Shown here: positions 54,806-64,000 of the stretch, in pieces
Numbering within the stretch: position 1 is the first letter of the stretch
How the letters are laid out: each line of letters starts with the position of its first letter
Assembly: GCA_037102815.1 (NCBI GenBank)
Contig: BTPP01000008.1
Location: 434,001 to 498,000 of the forward strand
Length of the DNA stretch: 64,000 nt
Direction: 5' to 3'
From: Neurospora intermedia
Taxonomy: Eukaryota > Ascomycota > Sordariomycetes > Sordariales > Sordariaceae
Made by a program: the position numbers and the translations under genes
Notes under the pieces: generated by a model
What the model saw: the letters and a program-made list of their open reading frames with translations, nothing else
The model's database searches: none
Told to the model about the DNA's origin: nothing

Positions 54806-55912
54806 ATGGTGTCAGTAGACCGTCAGCGCATCATCGAGACCAACCGGTCTCTGCGTCTCATTAAAAATGTAAGGGAATATCGCTGAATGGGCGGGCAGAC
54901 CGTCCTTCCTCAACCCATTTCTCCCTTACCTTCAGTTTGGTAGAATTCCAGCCCATCCACTAACAACCCGCTCTTCCCAAATCAGGAACTAGAATCCCTC
55001 CTCGAGAAGGGCATCATAACAGACGACGCCTTTGACAGCATCACCTCCCTCCTCCCCGCTGAAGCCAGTCTTTCCAGCACATCCTCCACTCCCGTCCCAG
55101 CCCGGCGTGCTGCTCCCGCACACGCCGCCGCTGCTGCTCCAGCCGCCCAACCTCATGCTGCTACCACCGGCGGCGGCGTCAGCTCCATCGCCGCGCGCTT
55201 CCAACAGAACCCTCCTCCAGCTGTCACCTCCGCGGCCAATGCCTTCTCCAACCTCTCTCTAAACAACAACAATAACCCTTCCCCAGCCCCAACTCCGGCC
55301 GCGGCACCCCCTTCATACTCCCAATCAACCAACACCACTACCGTACCCCCCTTGCCAGGCCGCTCCCAACCACCAACACCCGCCGTAGCACCCCCCACAA
55401 AGCCGGTCATAGCCCACTGCAAAGCCCTGTACAAATACGACGCCTCGGACGCGCGCGACTGCTCCTTCGACAAAGGCGACAAGATCCAAGTCTACGAGTA
55501 CATGAATGCCGACTGGTGGATGGGGCGGTGCGTCCGTACAGGGCAGGAGGGCATCTTTCCCAAGAGTTACGTGGAGGTGGAGGCGGCGCCTGTGCAGAGT
55601 ACGAATGCGTGGGAGGGTCCACACAACGAGAAGTCTGGAGGATATCCGGGAGCTGGGGGTTACGGGGCGGGTGGTCCTGGGTATGGACAGCCGGCGGGTA
55701 TGTACGGCGGGGGAGGATATGTGGCGCCCCCTCCGGGACCACCGCCGGCTGGACAGGGACAGGTCTATGACCCTAACGCTCCACCGCAGGGGGAGAAGGA
55801 AGAGAACAAGTTTGAGAAGCATGGGAAGAGTATCGGAAAGAAGTTTGGTAATGCGGCGGTCTTTGGAGCGGGTGCTACCATGGGTGCCAATTTGGTTAAT
55901 TCCATCTTCTAA
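54806..55912 (+). CDS. SH3-domain protein, Lsb1/Pin3-like actin regulator
   Basis: Exon 1 is 54806-54868 (21 codons) and exon 2 is 54986-55912, with a 117-nt intron, giving 329 residues. The joined N-terminus reads MVSVDRQRIIETNRSLRLIK-N-ELESLLEKGIITDD, matching the short helical head of yeast Lsb1 and Lsb2/Pin3. A Pro/Ala-rich linker follows. The SH3 domain (about residues 165-225) has ALYKYDASDARDCSF, GDKIQVYEYMNADWWMGR and GIFPKSYVEV. The tail is Gly/Tyr/Pro-rich (GGYGAGGPGYGQPAGMYGG), then PPPGPPP, and ends in a basic segment GKSIGKKFGNAAVFGAGATM. In yeast such proteins bind Las17/WASP and affect endocytosis and prion formation; the same role is inferred. The GYG tail is low-complexity and aggregation-prone in character. 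Confidence 0.9.
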
Positions 55913-56192
55913 GGGGTGGATAGGGCAGAGGTTGGAGGTGTGGTAAGACCAGGACTGCTATTGAGGGGTACGGAGGATTATCACGGCGTTCCATTCACCT
56001 TTTCTTGATTTTTACTCATGTATATGTGTGAGGCGTAGAGCGAGAGGGATTCGGTACTCTGCAGCTACTGGAGATATAACAAAACACAAGTGTTCAAATC
56101 ACATATTTCCAAACGACACCGCATGTTATACGCACTCCCTCTCCTGTCACTAAATAAGAATGTTTCTACACCTCACACCATCCCATTCTTAT

Positions 56193-57914
56193 TTACAGAT
56201 CACCAGAGTACGACTGACCGACATCCTCCCTATCCATATACGGCTCCAACCTAGCCATCAACTCCTCGACGCTCATCTCCCCAACCTCCTCCTCTTCTTC
56301 TTCCTGTTGTTCACTACCACCATTACCCTTACGCGGCGGAATCAGCACGTTCGAAACAACATGAATGACGCCATCCGCCGCCGGTCCATCCAACACACTA
56401 GGGCGGTTGAATCCATTGACCACCATGGTCGCATGCCCCTTCCAAGCCTTGATATCCACACCCAGTCTCGCATCCTCGCTCAACAGCGTAGCCAAGTCGT
56501 AGTGGGTCGGCGGCGGGTAATAGTTGTAGTTCGCATCCTGCTGCTGCTCATCACCATCATCATTATAGAAATCATCATGACCATGACCAGAACCCGAGCC
56601 AGAGCCAGCCTTGTAATAAGCATCCGTATACACCGTGTGCTCAGGAACAAAGTGATACTTGAGGATAGCCTTCAAGTACTTCTTTCCGGGCTCCGTGTTG
56701 AACAAGAAGGCATTCAGATGGGGGCCGAGACGGGCAAAGGCGCGGTTGGTAGGGGCAAACAAGGTGAGGCCTTTTCCTTCCTTTTTACCTCCTCCTCTGT
56801 GATGCTTCTTCCTATCATTATCATTATTGTCGTCGTTATCGTTGTCGTTGATGTCGTAGTCGTCGTTCTCATCATCATGTCCGTGTCCCAATTCCTCACC
56901 TAGCCCCGTCTTCTCTAGCGCCAGGGAAAAAGTGCTAAACAAACTCGGCAAAAGAGACACGCCCTTGAGCGCGGGCGGAGGGGGGAACAAGATGCCGTCG
57001 ACGGCGTGGATTATGCCGTTGGAGGCGTAAATGTTGGGCATGATGACGCGGTTGACAAAGTTGACGCGGATGCCGCCGTGGCCAAAGAAGGGGGGGCTGA
57101 TGGAGAGGCGAAGACGTTGGGGGCGGTGGTCGAGGAGGGGAGAGTGAAGTTCGGTGGGGAGGGTGTGGAGGGAAGACAAGAGGAAGGGGGGGAAGGTTAG
57201 GGTGTCGAAGAGGTCTTGTTGTTCTTCTTCTTGTTCTTGTTCTTCTTGATCTTGGGAGTGATCGTGGTCATCATGGTGACCACGACGATGATGGTGAAAG
57301 ATGGGTCGCGGGTAAGGGAGGATGTGGTGTTGGAGAAGGTGGCGGACTACTTCCTCCGGGGGAGGATGGTCAGGGTCGTGAGGGAACCTTTCAAAGGCCT
57401 TGTCGGTGGGCACGAAGATGGTGTAGTGGTGCTTGTTGTTGCCGTCGGTGTTGTTGAGCAGCTTCTTGATGTCGTCGTGCTCGTCGATGATCTTGACGAA
57501 GCGCTCGCTGTACTTGGACTCTTTGATCAGTTCGTAGATGGACTTGCTGGACTCGCCCGGGGGGTGGTGACCGTGATGGTCATGGTCATGATCATGATCA
57601 TGGTCATGGTCATGGTCTCGGTCACGGTCGTGGTCTCGGTCACGGTCGTGGTCTCGGTCACGGTCGTGATCGTGATGCTTGTGATCCTTGTAGAAAGCAG
57701 CTTCAAGCTCCTCGATGACGTGTTTCTCGATTAGAGAGGAGTAGAGGGAGGAAGCAGAGTCGTCCCAAGTGTCTTGGACTTTGGAGAGAACGTTATCTCC
57801 AAAATTGTCCTCGACAATGGGCAGGAGTTGTTTTTCCTTGACTCCCAGGAAAGGCACGTATAGTGCAGCGGCTCCAGCCGCAAAGAGAGGGAAGAGTTGC
57901 TGCTTCATGATCAT
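56193..57914 (-). CDS. Secreted fasciclin (FAS1) protein with His/Asp-rich tract
   Basis: Intronless, 573 residues from the ATG at 57914; an ATG at 57908 is equally good. The N-terminal signal is KQQLFPLFAAGAAALYVPFL. A tract of about 38 residues of alternating His/Asp/Arg (about 77-114) precedes FAS1 domain 1 (about 123-305), which has YTIFVPTDKAFERFP and ends NGIIHAVDGILFP. Domain 2 (about 318-525) has LTLFAPTNRAFARLG, ILKYHFVPEHTVY and GVIHVVSNVLIPP. Acidic Asp/Asn runs and His clusters also sit inside both domains. No GPI signal or membrane helix is seen at the C-terminus. FAS1 proteins act in adhesion and wall association. The His/Asp tract could bind divalent metals (inference). Confidence 0.9.
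   Translation of the reverse strand: MIMKQQLFPLFAAGAAALYVPFLGVKEKQLLPIVEDNFGDNVLSKVQDTWDDSASSLYSSLIEKHVIEELEAAFYKDHKHHDHDRDRDHDRDRDHDRDRDHDHDHDHDHDHDHHGHHPPGESSKSIYELIKESKYSERFVKIIDEHDDIKKLLNNTDGNNKHHYTIFVPTDKAFERFPHDPDHPPPEEVVRHLLQHHILPYPRPIFHHHRRGHHDDHDHSQDQEEQEQEEEQQDLFDTLTFPPFLLSSLHTLPTELHSPLLDHRPQRLRLSISPPFFGHGGIRVNFVNRVIMPNIYASNGIIHAVDGILFPPPPALKGVSLLPSLFSTFSLALEKTGLGEELGHGHDDENDDYDINDNDNDDNNDNDRKKHHRGGGKKEGKGLTLFAPTNRAFARLGPHLNAFLFNTEPGKKYLKAILKYHFVPEHTVYTDAYYKAGSGSGSGHGHDDFYNDDGDEQQQDANYNYYPPPTHYDLATLLSEDARLGVDIKAWKGHATMVVNGFNRPSVLDGPAADGVIHVVSNVLIPPRKGNGGSEQQEEEEEEVGEMSVEELMARLEPYMDREDVGQSYSGDL
57571..57684 (-). repeat. Hexanucleotide-type repeat coding the His/Asp tract
   Basis: On the + strand GGTCAT, GATCAT, GGTCTC, GGTCAC and GGTCGT units alternate for about 114 bp. 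On the coding strand they give Asp-His and Asp-Arg dipeptides. Two sub-blocks are visible: a CATG-type block coding His-Asp and a TCTCGGTCACGG-type block coding Arg-Asp/His. Confidence 0.8.
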
Positions 57915-60789
57915 CAAGTTCCTAAACTTTGTTTGGAGAAGCAGGCGAGGATAAAGATTCGATCTTTCAGTGAACAAGGAGACATGAAGAGAAAGAGAAT
58001 TTATATGTGAAGCTCTTCACACATGGAAATACCTTCTATTGTGACTTGACATGCACATTGAGTGTTTGTAAGCATGTTGGATGATGACGACGACGACTCA
58101 ACAATGCAATGCCTCTTCTCCAACTGAACTGTTCCAACTGTTTCGGACTGTGCGTATGAACTGTCTACGCGCGGCGGCCATCATCTCAAATGTCTGCAAT
58201 GAGTGCTTCAATCAAAGATCTGGTGACAAGACGGCACAAAGAGGGGTTAGCGAATGCCTCATTGGCTCAGTCAAGATCTCGGGTCAGTCGGTGCTTTGTG
58301 CAACCATCGATGCTGGCGTCATGTTGTTTGCTCTCTCCTAAGCACGGCCTTCATCCCATCGAGACAGTGTTCGTTATGGTCATGAACCGTCCTTGCCTTT
58401 GACGGGATGGCATCAAAGTAAAGATGAAGTCTCACCGACCGTAGCCGCTTGCCAGCCAGACTAAAAACAGAGCCTCCGGAACTATGGTCCCGGACAGTGC
58501 CGTCATGCATTATGCTTCCCCCATCGCGGGAAGTCTGGGGAAGGCGGGATGTTCCCCGCAAGAAGATGACGGCGCCGCGGTATCGCCACTTACACTAGCG
58601 GAGGCCCCCACGATGCTATCTACCTAATCGACAGCTCTAATCGAAAGGGCTGTAGCCTCCTCCACTGTTTCAGCAGCACGGATTCCTCCAAATTCCCCAA
58701 TAAGAACGCCAAAAAGTATTGGTAGAAGAACGGTTTACGAAATGGAGATAAGGCAGAAGCTGTCATCTCGGACCGAAAGCGAGCTGCCAGGTCGCGGACC
58801 TCTCCGAGAAGCCATCATCGGGCAACGCCCACAGGTATGCCCGGCCACGTTTTGCGGCCAGGAGGGCTGAGGCTCAGTCGCTTCCACGTCGGACATTCTA
58901 GATAATGAGCATATGCAACCCAACAATTGCCTGTGTATGAATGATATGATAGGAACCAAACGGATTGAGATCCGAAATCCACCTCTCTTGCTGAAATCGG
59001 AAACATAGTGTTGAGGTCGCCCTCGTTCACCTTGGCGGCCCAGCATTGTTCAGACAGAGGCATCTATCTGCTCGGCAAGCTGTGCCACATGCGTACACTA
59101 CAGCTAGCTCACTGTGGCATCGTGGCACCGCTCTCATTGGATCGGTTGAGCTGGCCACAGAAGTGTAGACCGCGAGGGGGATGCCGGCTGTCGATTCGCT
59201 ACCAAGCTCTTTCCCCTCTCTCTCATCGTCTCAGTCTTTCATCATCTCCGTCTGACAAGCGGGGTTGGGTTTGGATTCTTAGATGCCTGGAATCCTTTTA
59301 GGGCTGATGGGGTTTTCTCTCTATTGTTCGTCACTAGTAACTTTGATAATAGAGACGGACCAACAGATGATTCCCTCAGCAGAGTGATGAAAGACATGTC
59401 CAGCCCCTGAACTGACGTGAACATGAATGATATTGGCGTTCACGAGCAACATGGGTACAATGCCCTGGGGTCCACTGGGACAACTGTGAACACACCGTTT
59501 TCATCAGTAGAAGGAAACAGGAGTTTGTGGGGTTCAGGAGGACATCGCAGGGTTGGCCTGGTTGTGACTTGGGAGCAGAGAGGGAAGTGGAAGATTGTGA
59601 ATTTGTTGAAATGTGAAGAGACTCCAGCAGACAAGGGAAAGTGCAAGAAGAAGACAGGGGGCAAGCAAGCCGAGCACAGCCAGCACAGCCAGCACAGCCA
59701 TCATGATCTTTTCACTGGCCGCTCACAGTAGAGGAGGTCACGGTAGTTACCTGCCTATGAGGTAACAAGCCAGCTGTCGCCCGCTGTTTTCGGGTCTTCC
59801 CACTCTTTCCGCCCACCCGTTACGACGATAGATTTTAACATTGTTCAACCCATTCATGGCGCTGAGCTGTTAGTGAACTAGCGTGGTCCCCTGTCTCGCC
59901 TACCCAGGCCGTTGAGGAGGTGGAGCAATGAAACCTGCCCTGGACCCTCCCTCCCGCCCATGCTGCTTCCATTCTCGAAGACTGGATCGCGCCGGGGTCC
60001 AGCTTTCTCGTCCCCGCCGGGTTTCCTCGTCGTCCCGATGGGCGGTGGACAAATTGTTTCTTCCCCAGTGCCCGCCGCCTCGCTTGACAAGTCGTCGACT
60101 TCCCACCAGCGAGGAAAGAACTCAACCAGACGGAATGAGTCTAGGCTTGACTTCTTCCACTTGCTGATGAGGCTGAACACAAAAAACCAACCGTCGCAAT
60201 CTAATTGTAGGGCTCTAGCTTACCGACTGGATAGTCTCCTTCTTGCTTTTCTCAACGACATTTTCTACTTGTGTCATCTAATAATCCGGTCGGTCGAGCA
60301 TCGTGACCTACAATACCGCATCAAATCGATCTCTTACTGTCGACCAATAATCACTCCCATCGATTCGACTTACTCAACCCACACCAGATCTTTCACTATT
60401 GAAGCCATTCCGTCATCAGTTTCTTTTTCTTAAGAAAAAAGGAGAATCGCGCGTGGTGGTCCTGTCGGGTTGTCCGTGGAGCTGGAGCTAGCGCCAGACT
60501 TTCCCGTCCGCAGGTCTCTCGATTGGGTCAGGCACAGCCTCGGTGCAGTGCTGTGGTGGATTTGCGACAAACCACCGCCAAACAACATCTCTTGCGATTA
60601 ACCTTGCAATTTGGATCACATCGTCGACTTCTACGGTAGCTAGGAATTCGGGAGCCCTCACATTTCGGACTGCGGCGAATCGCACTGGATCCCGATTCTC
60701 TGGTTCAGTTTACGAAATCGACAGTCAGCCTTCCCAACAGCCCAGACTGTCACTTGAGTACCTACCATTCTATCCAGGACAACGCCAAT
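57915..60789. other. 2.9-kb spacer, no gene supported
   Basis: Divergent promoter region of the FAS1 and membrane zinc-finger genes plus unassigned sequence. Frames at 58735-59046 (-), 59417-59731 (+) and 59912-60433 (+) have no domain. A CAGCACAGC triplication lies near 59676-59700. The final 350 bp may hide an upstream exon of the zinc-finger gene. Confidence 0.45.
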
Positions 60790-62973
60790 ATGGCAGCGTC
60801 CCTGTCTGCGCGGGCCGTGCTCACCCCGCGCAGCAGCTCACTCTCTGGAGGAGCCATCGCCGGGGCTGTGGTCGGCTCCTGCATTGGGTTTTTCCTGATT
60901 CTCCTATGTCTGTTTCCTTTTGTCGTGCGTGCGCGGAGACGCCGGGCCGAGAAACATGGTGATATCGGCCATGCGGAGAAGGGGCAGGCCCCCGGAGGCC
61001 CCATTTTCCACCACAGCGCCGGGAGCACGCCCAAGCGGCTCTCCGGGGAAGGGGAAGGCTATGCTCCGGACACCCCGCCGCCTGGCCTTGCATCACCGGC
61101 CACCTTCATCCCGGGCGACGGTCACCACCCCGATCAGAGGGCGGCCTCCCATCATCATCAGTCCCAACACACCCCTGCCCTCCCACGAGGCGTGGGTATA
61201 CAACAAGGGCTGCCGTCCTCCATATCGCCGCCCTTTCAACCACCTTCACCAACCACATCAGCCACAGCGAGCCTTCAAGGAGACCAACCTGGCCCCGATT
61301 CGACACGAACAAGAGTGGCATCGATAGCGACCACTGAAGCCGAGAGCCACCGCGAACTGAGCCTTGACGACTCCCACGGCTTGAGCCCTCCCACTCACCA
61401 AATACCACCTGCCGTTTCACCTGGAGGCATCACTGAGGAGCCGGAAACCTTTGAACGCCCCACTCAACGTCACTCCTTCCCTCATCTCCCCGAGTCCATC
61501 AGGAACTTCATTTACAGGCGTCAGTCAGGTAACAGCCGGAGGGATAGCAAGCGATCGACCCTTGGAGGCACCGCTGGAACACGGTCGCCTTCGCTCATCA
61601 CCACGACCGACTACCCGGTTCCAACACATCAACCTGAACCTGTCCCACCAGTCTTCGAGGTTGACACTGAGGCGCCAGGAGCTGCCTACGAATACTATCA
61701 CGGTCACCCATATTTAAGCAGCACCAGCCAACCTTATCCCAACGACTCTTCTACACCTCCACCACCGCAACCTACCACTCTGCCCACCACTCTCCTCCGC
61801 CAAGACACCCTTCTTGCCTCGTGGGAGATCCAGCAAGGCATCAACCGCACCGACAGTTTACCACCTACTACCATTGTCTCTGACCTCCCAAGTCCTTGTG
61901 TGGATTTGACTGTTGGGCCAACCGCCAGTCCCATGGAAATGATGAGGCCTACCAACCAAGCCGAGAGCGCCTGGGCTGTAAACCAGGAGATCATCAAGTT
62001 GGAGAACACCCCGCCTGCTCCCGCAGTTAGTGCCTTCTCCCCCCAGACTATTCCGTCCGAGTTCGCCTATTCCCAGCAGATGCAAAGCCCCCAGGAACAG
62101 TACGGCCCGGAGCCACAGTATGGCGAGTATACGCATGTACCAGAAATTCAGCAAAACGGCCAGGACTTTGATCTTGACTCAGCCGCCTTGTACCCCAACG
62201 ACGGCTTTGGTCTACATGACATGTCCGATGTCTCTACTCCTCCTCCATTGTCCGAGTCCTCAAGGCAGAACACCCCCAGCACTCGGCTCACATACTCGCC
62301 ATCGCCCAGGCCAGACTTTGATCAGAACACCAACTTTGCGCCGCTCATGGTTCCCAACTCCCCAGCCAACTTTTCTTCTTCTACCGGAGGCTTCTCATCC
62401 AACCAGGGCATGTCACCCGGCGGATTGTCGGTCAATGACTATTCGTCGTCACAGGGAATGTCACCCGGCGGATTGTCGGTCAACGACTATGGTGCCCAAG
62501 TGATGTACTCCCAAGGTCTATCCCTTTCGAGCATCCCTCAGTCCGGCATGTCCCCGACAACACCATCATCCAGCGGCGCTTCACCTAGAGTGTTTGCTTG
62601 CGACCAATGCCACCGTGAATTCGACCAAATTCACAAGCTGAAGTGAGCATTTCTATACTATCTTCCTACATATACAGATCACTAACACACCTATAGCCAT
62701 CACAAACGCTACCACGAACGCCCACACGAGTGCACCCACCCTGGCTGCACCATGCGGTTCGGCACCAAGACCCATTTGGACCGCCACATCAACGACAAGC
62801 ACAAGAAGACTCGCCAGTTCCACTGCACGGTGCCCGAGTGCCCCTGGTCAAGACAGGGTGGCCGCTCGTTCCCCAGGAAGGACAACTGGAGGAGGCACAT
62901 GATCAACAAGCACCAAATCACGCCTTTGCAAGAGCCAATCGAGTATAACGATGTGGCCATGGGCGACGCATGA
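60790..62973 (+). CDS. Predicted membrane-anchored C2H2 zinc-finger protein
   Basis: Exon 1 is 60790-62642 and exon 2 is 62697-62973, with a 54-nt intron, giving 709 residues. Residues 21-46 (GAIAGAVVGSCIGFFLILLC, then LFPFVV) form one strongly hydrophobic helix followed by RARRRRAEK, a basic stop-transfer that places the rest in the cytosol. A Pro/Ser/Gln-rich disordered region of about 550 residues follows, including a duplicated GMSPGGLSVNDY. Three C2H2 fingers lie at the C-terminus: CDQCHREF...KLNHHKRYH (across the intron), CTHPGCTMRFGTKTHLDRH and CTVPECPWSRQGG...RKDNWRRHMINKH. The frame is unbroken between the helix and the fingers within exon 1. It reads as a dormant membrane-tethered transcription factor. 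The true N-terminus could lie in an upstream exon that adds an ectodomain. Confidence 0.82.
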
Positions 62974-63376
62974 TGATCGGTGGTCTAGTCTACGGGTACT
63001 TGATAGAAGGACGCAGTGTACGATGGGTCTGCTTGGGTGGCATGCTCTTGCTCTTGATGAGCGAGCTGGATTAATGTGCTGAAGTGATAGAAAACGCCAG
63101 GCAAGCGTTTGATAAGGGGCCTTGATGGTCGTTATGAGTGCGCCAAAGAAGATCAGGGGACTGTGATACCCACCTTTGTTCGGGCATTGTATGCCTTTTT
63201 TTTTTTTCTTTTCTACCAGCATTTTGGATGATGATGATGAATGGTCTGGACATTAGATCTTGAGAAGTACAGACTTGCCTTTTTTTTTTTTGTTTCTTTT
63301 TCATTGTGGAAAGCGAAAAACGCCAATTATAGTATATAATGCATCTATATGGAGCGCGTGGCTTTAGCGTTTGTCT
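62974..63376. other. Convergent spacer, no gene seen
   Basis: 3' flanks of the zinc-finger gene and the minus-strand small ORF. Two poly(T) runs (near 63197 and 63280) and a GATGATGAT stretch are the only structure. Confidence 0.5.
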
Positions 63377-63802
63377 TTAATACGTTACCAAAAGCCATTG
63401 GGCATCATCTATAATCAATATAGCCATGGACTTTGGTCTTCTCAACTGGAGATCTGTATCTCTTGAACTTCCTTTCTTCATTCGTGAATGCCACTCTGCG
63501 ATCCACTGAAACCAAACCCTTGGCTCGTAGCCTGTGAATCTATACGGCTCACGGGGGTTCGTCGCTTCCTCGGGGGTATCAAACTTTGCTGGAGGAGGAA
63601 TCCCTGGACTCAAACCCTCTTTTACTGATGGCTGAGAATCACTTCTGGCTGGAAGAGAGACTCTGCCATGCCACTCTCGCAGAATCTTGGCATCAGAGAT
63701 TTTCCACCTCCTGCCTCTTGCGAAAAAGTGTCTTCGCAGTGCTCCCAGGCCAGGCACCCAGCCGCTGCTGGCCATGCTCTTCCTTCTTCTCATCACAATC
63801 AT
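63377..63802 (-). CDS. Small protein of unknown function
   Basis: Frame of 141 residues from an ATG at 63802. The N-terminus is basic and free of acidic residues for about 35 residues (MIVMRRRKSMASSGW, ALRRHFFARGRRWK), which resembles a mitochondrial targeting peptide. The middle contains ILREWHGRVSLP and the Trp-rich YEPRVWFQWIAEWHSRMKK. No family is recognised. It ends 32 bp downstream of the Rrp40 stop in the same direction, so it might instead be chance sequence in the Rrp40 3' flank; the Trp-rich, balanced composition argues mildly for a real gene. Confidence 0.4.
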   Translation of the reverse strand: MIVMRRRKSMASSGWVPGLGALRRHFFARGRRWKISDAKILREWHGRVSLPARSDSQPSVKEGLSPGIPPPAKFDTPEEATNPREPYRFTGYEPRVWFQWIAEWHSRMKKGSSRDTDLQLRRPKSMAILIIDDAQWLLVTY

Positions 63803-63833
63803 TGTTCCCTTTAACCCAATTCACCTTGATTCC

Positions 63834-64000
63834 TCAACGCATCTCCCTAACCAACTTCTTCACCAACTTCCTCTGCGCCTCCACCCCCAGTCCCTTCTCA
63901 TCCGTCTCCCTCAACGCCCTTCCCACCACCACCACCGTCTTGACACTCTCACTACCCACCCACACCTTCCCGTTCCTCCCCACCGCCGTCTCAAACGCCA
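63834..64000 (-). CDS. RRP40: Exosome complex subunit Rrp40, C-terminal end (cut by window edge)
   Basis: The last 54 codons of a minus-strand gene whose start lies beyond position 64000. FETAVGRNGKVWVGSESVKT aligns by eye with the C-terminal KH-domain end of Rrp40/EXOSC3 (human [20 protein letters not shown]). VVVVGRALRE follows, then a basic helix LVKKLVREMR and the stop at 63834-63836. Rrp40 is one of three S1/KH cap subunits of the RNA exosome, which degrades and trims RNA in nucleus and cytoplasm. Assignment rests on a short segment but the NG(K/R)(V/I)WV signature is distinctive. Confidence 0.75.
   Translation of the reverse strand, partial: AFETAVGRNGKVWVGSESVKTVVVVGRALRETDEKGLGVEAQRKLVKKLVREMR

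Noticed and set aside
59417-59731. 104-codon frame with GKWKIVNLL and His/Ser repeats
   Set aside because: The His/Gln/Ser end comes from a CAGCACAGC triplication; the remainder has no motif and no gene context.
1-64000. Transposon, LTR element or virus-like insertion, or CRISPR array
   Set aside because: No reverse transcriptase, integrase, transposase, capsid or Cas-like translation was recognised in any frame, and no spaced direct repeats were seen. The only candidate mobile remnant is the inverted repeat near 29.5-29.85 kb.

Overview
The window reads as nuclear DNA of a filamentous ascomycete, most likely a Sordariales species close to Neurospora or Sordaria. The reasons are short spliceosomal introns (mostly 54-150 nt) with GTAAGT/GTGAGT-like donors and CTAAC/CTAAT-like branch sites, kilobase-long intergenic spacers, cytosine-rich codon third positions, and fungus-specific families (Pth11-like receptor, WSC, CBM1, CFEM-like, 14-helix MFS). 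From memory, the set HMG-CoA reductase, acetylxylan esterase, beta-xylosidase, eL42 and GH25 resembles one Neurospora crassa locus; this was not verified here. I see no operon, CRISPR array, rRNA or confident tRNA.

Layout. 0.8-2.1 kb: nicotinamidase (-). 5.2-8.7 kb: HMG-CoA reductase (+). 11.4-13.4 kb: 14-helix MFS exporter (+). 15.5-19.8 kb: a convergent xylan-degrading pair, CE1 esterase with CBM1 (+) and GH3 beta-xylosidase (-). 20.4-21.2 kb: CFEM-like membrane protein (-). 22.0-23.0 kb: two-RRM protein (-). 25.6-26.5 kb: ribosomal protein eL42 (-). 27.7-28.9 kb: single-pass surface protein (+). 29.5-29.85 kb: a large imperfect inverted repeat directly in front of a secreted copper-only SOD gene (29.9-30.7 kb, +). 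31.9-32.4 kb: relic of a Pth11-like receptor (-). 34.5-35.3 kb: GH25 muramidase (+). 36.0-37.5 kb: apparently intact Pth11-like receptor (-). 41.8-43.4 kb: CorA-like protein (+). 44.3-45.7 kb: orphan 471-residue protein (+). 47.1-51.6 kb: 1431-residue secreted WSC/PAN protein with a 36-bp coding minisatellite (+). 52.5-53.9 kb: coiled-coil protein (+). 54.8-55.9 kb: SH3 protein of the Lsb1/Pin3 type (+). 56.2-57.9 kb: fasciclin protein with a His/Asp tract (-). 60.8-63.0 kb: protein joining one membrane span to C-terminal C2H2 fingers (+). 63.4-63.8 kb: small unknown ORF (-). 63.8-64.0 kb: the 3' end of exosome subunit Rrp40 (-).

How the genes relate. Most are independent housekeeping genes (NAD salvage, sterol synthesis, translation, RNA exosome). 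Two functional themes stand out. One is xylan breakdown: the esterase and xylosidase converge, and motifs matching the xylanase regulator core (GGCTAAA) lie upstream of the esterase. The other is cell-surface or secreted interaction proteins between about 20 and 58 kb: CFEM-like, surface receptor-like, SOD, Pth11, GH25, WSC and FAS1 genes. The most unusual single item is the predicted membrane-tethered C2H2 zinc-finger protein. Next are the inverted repeat in the SOD promoter and the repeat architecture of the WSC protein. Exon boundaries were set by eye from splice consensus, frame continuity and family conservation; none is backed by transcripts.
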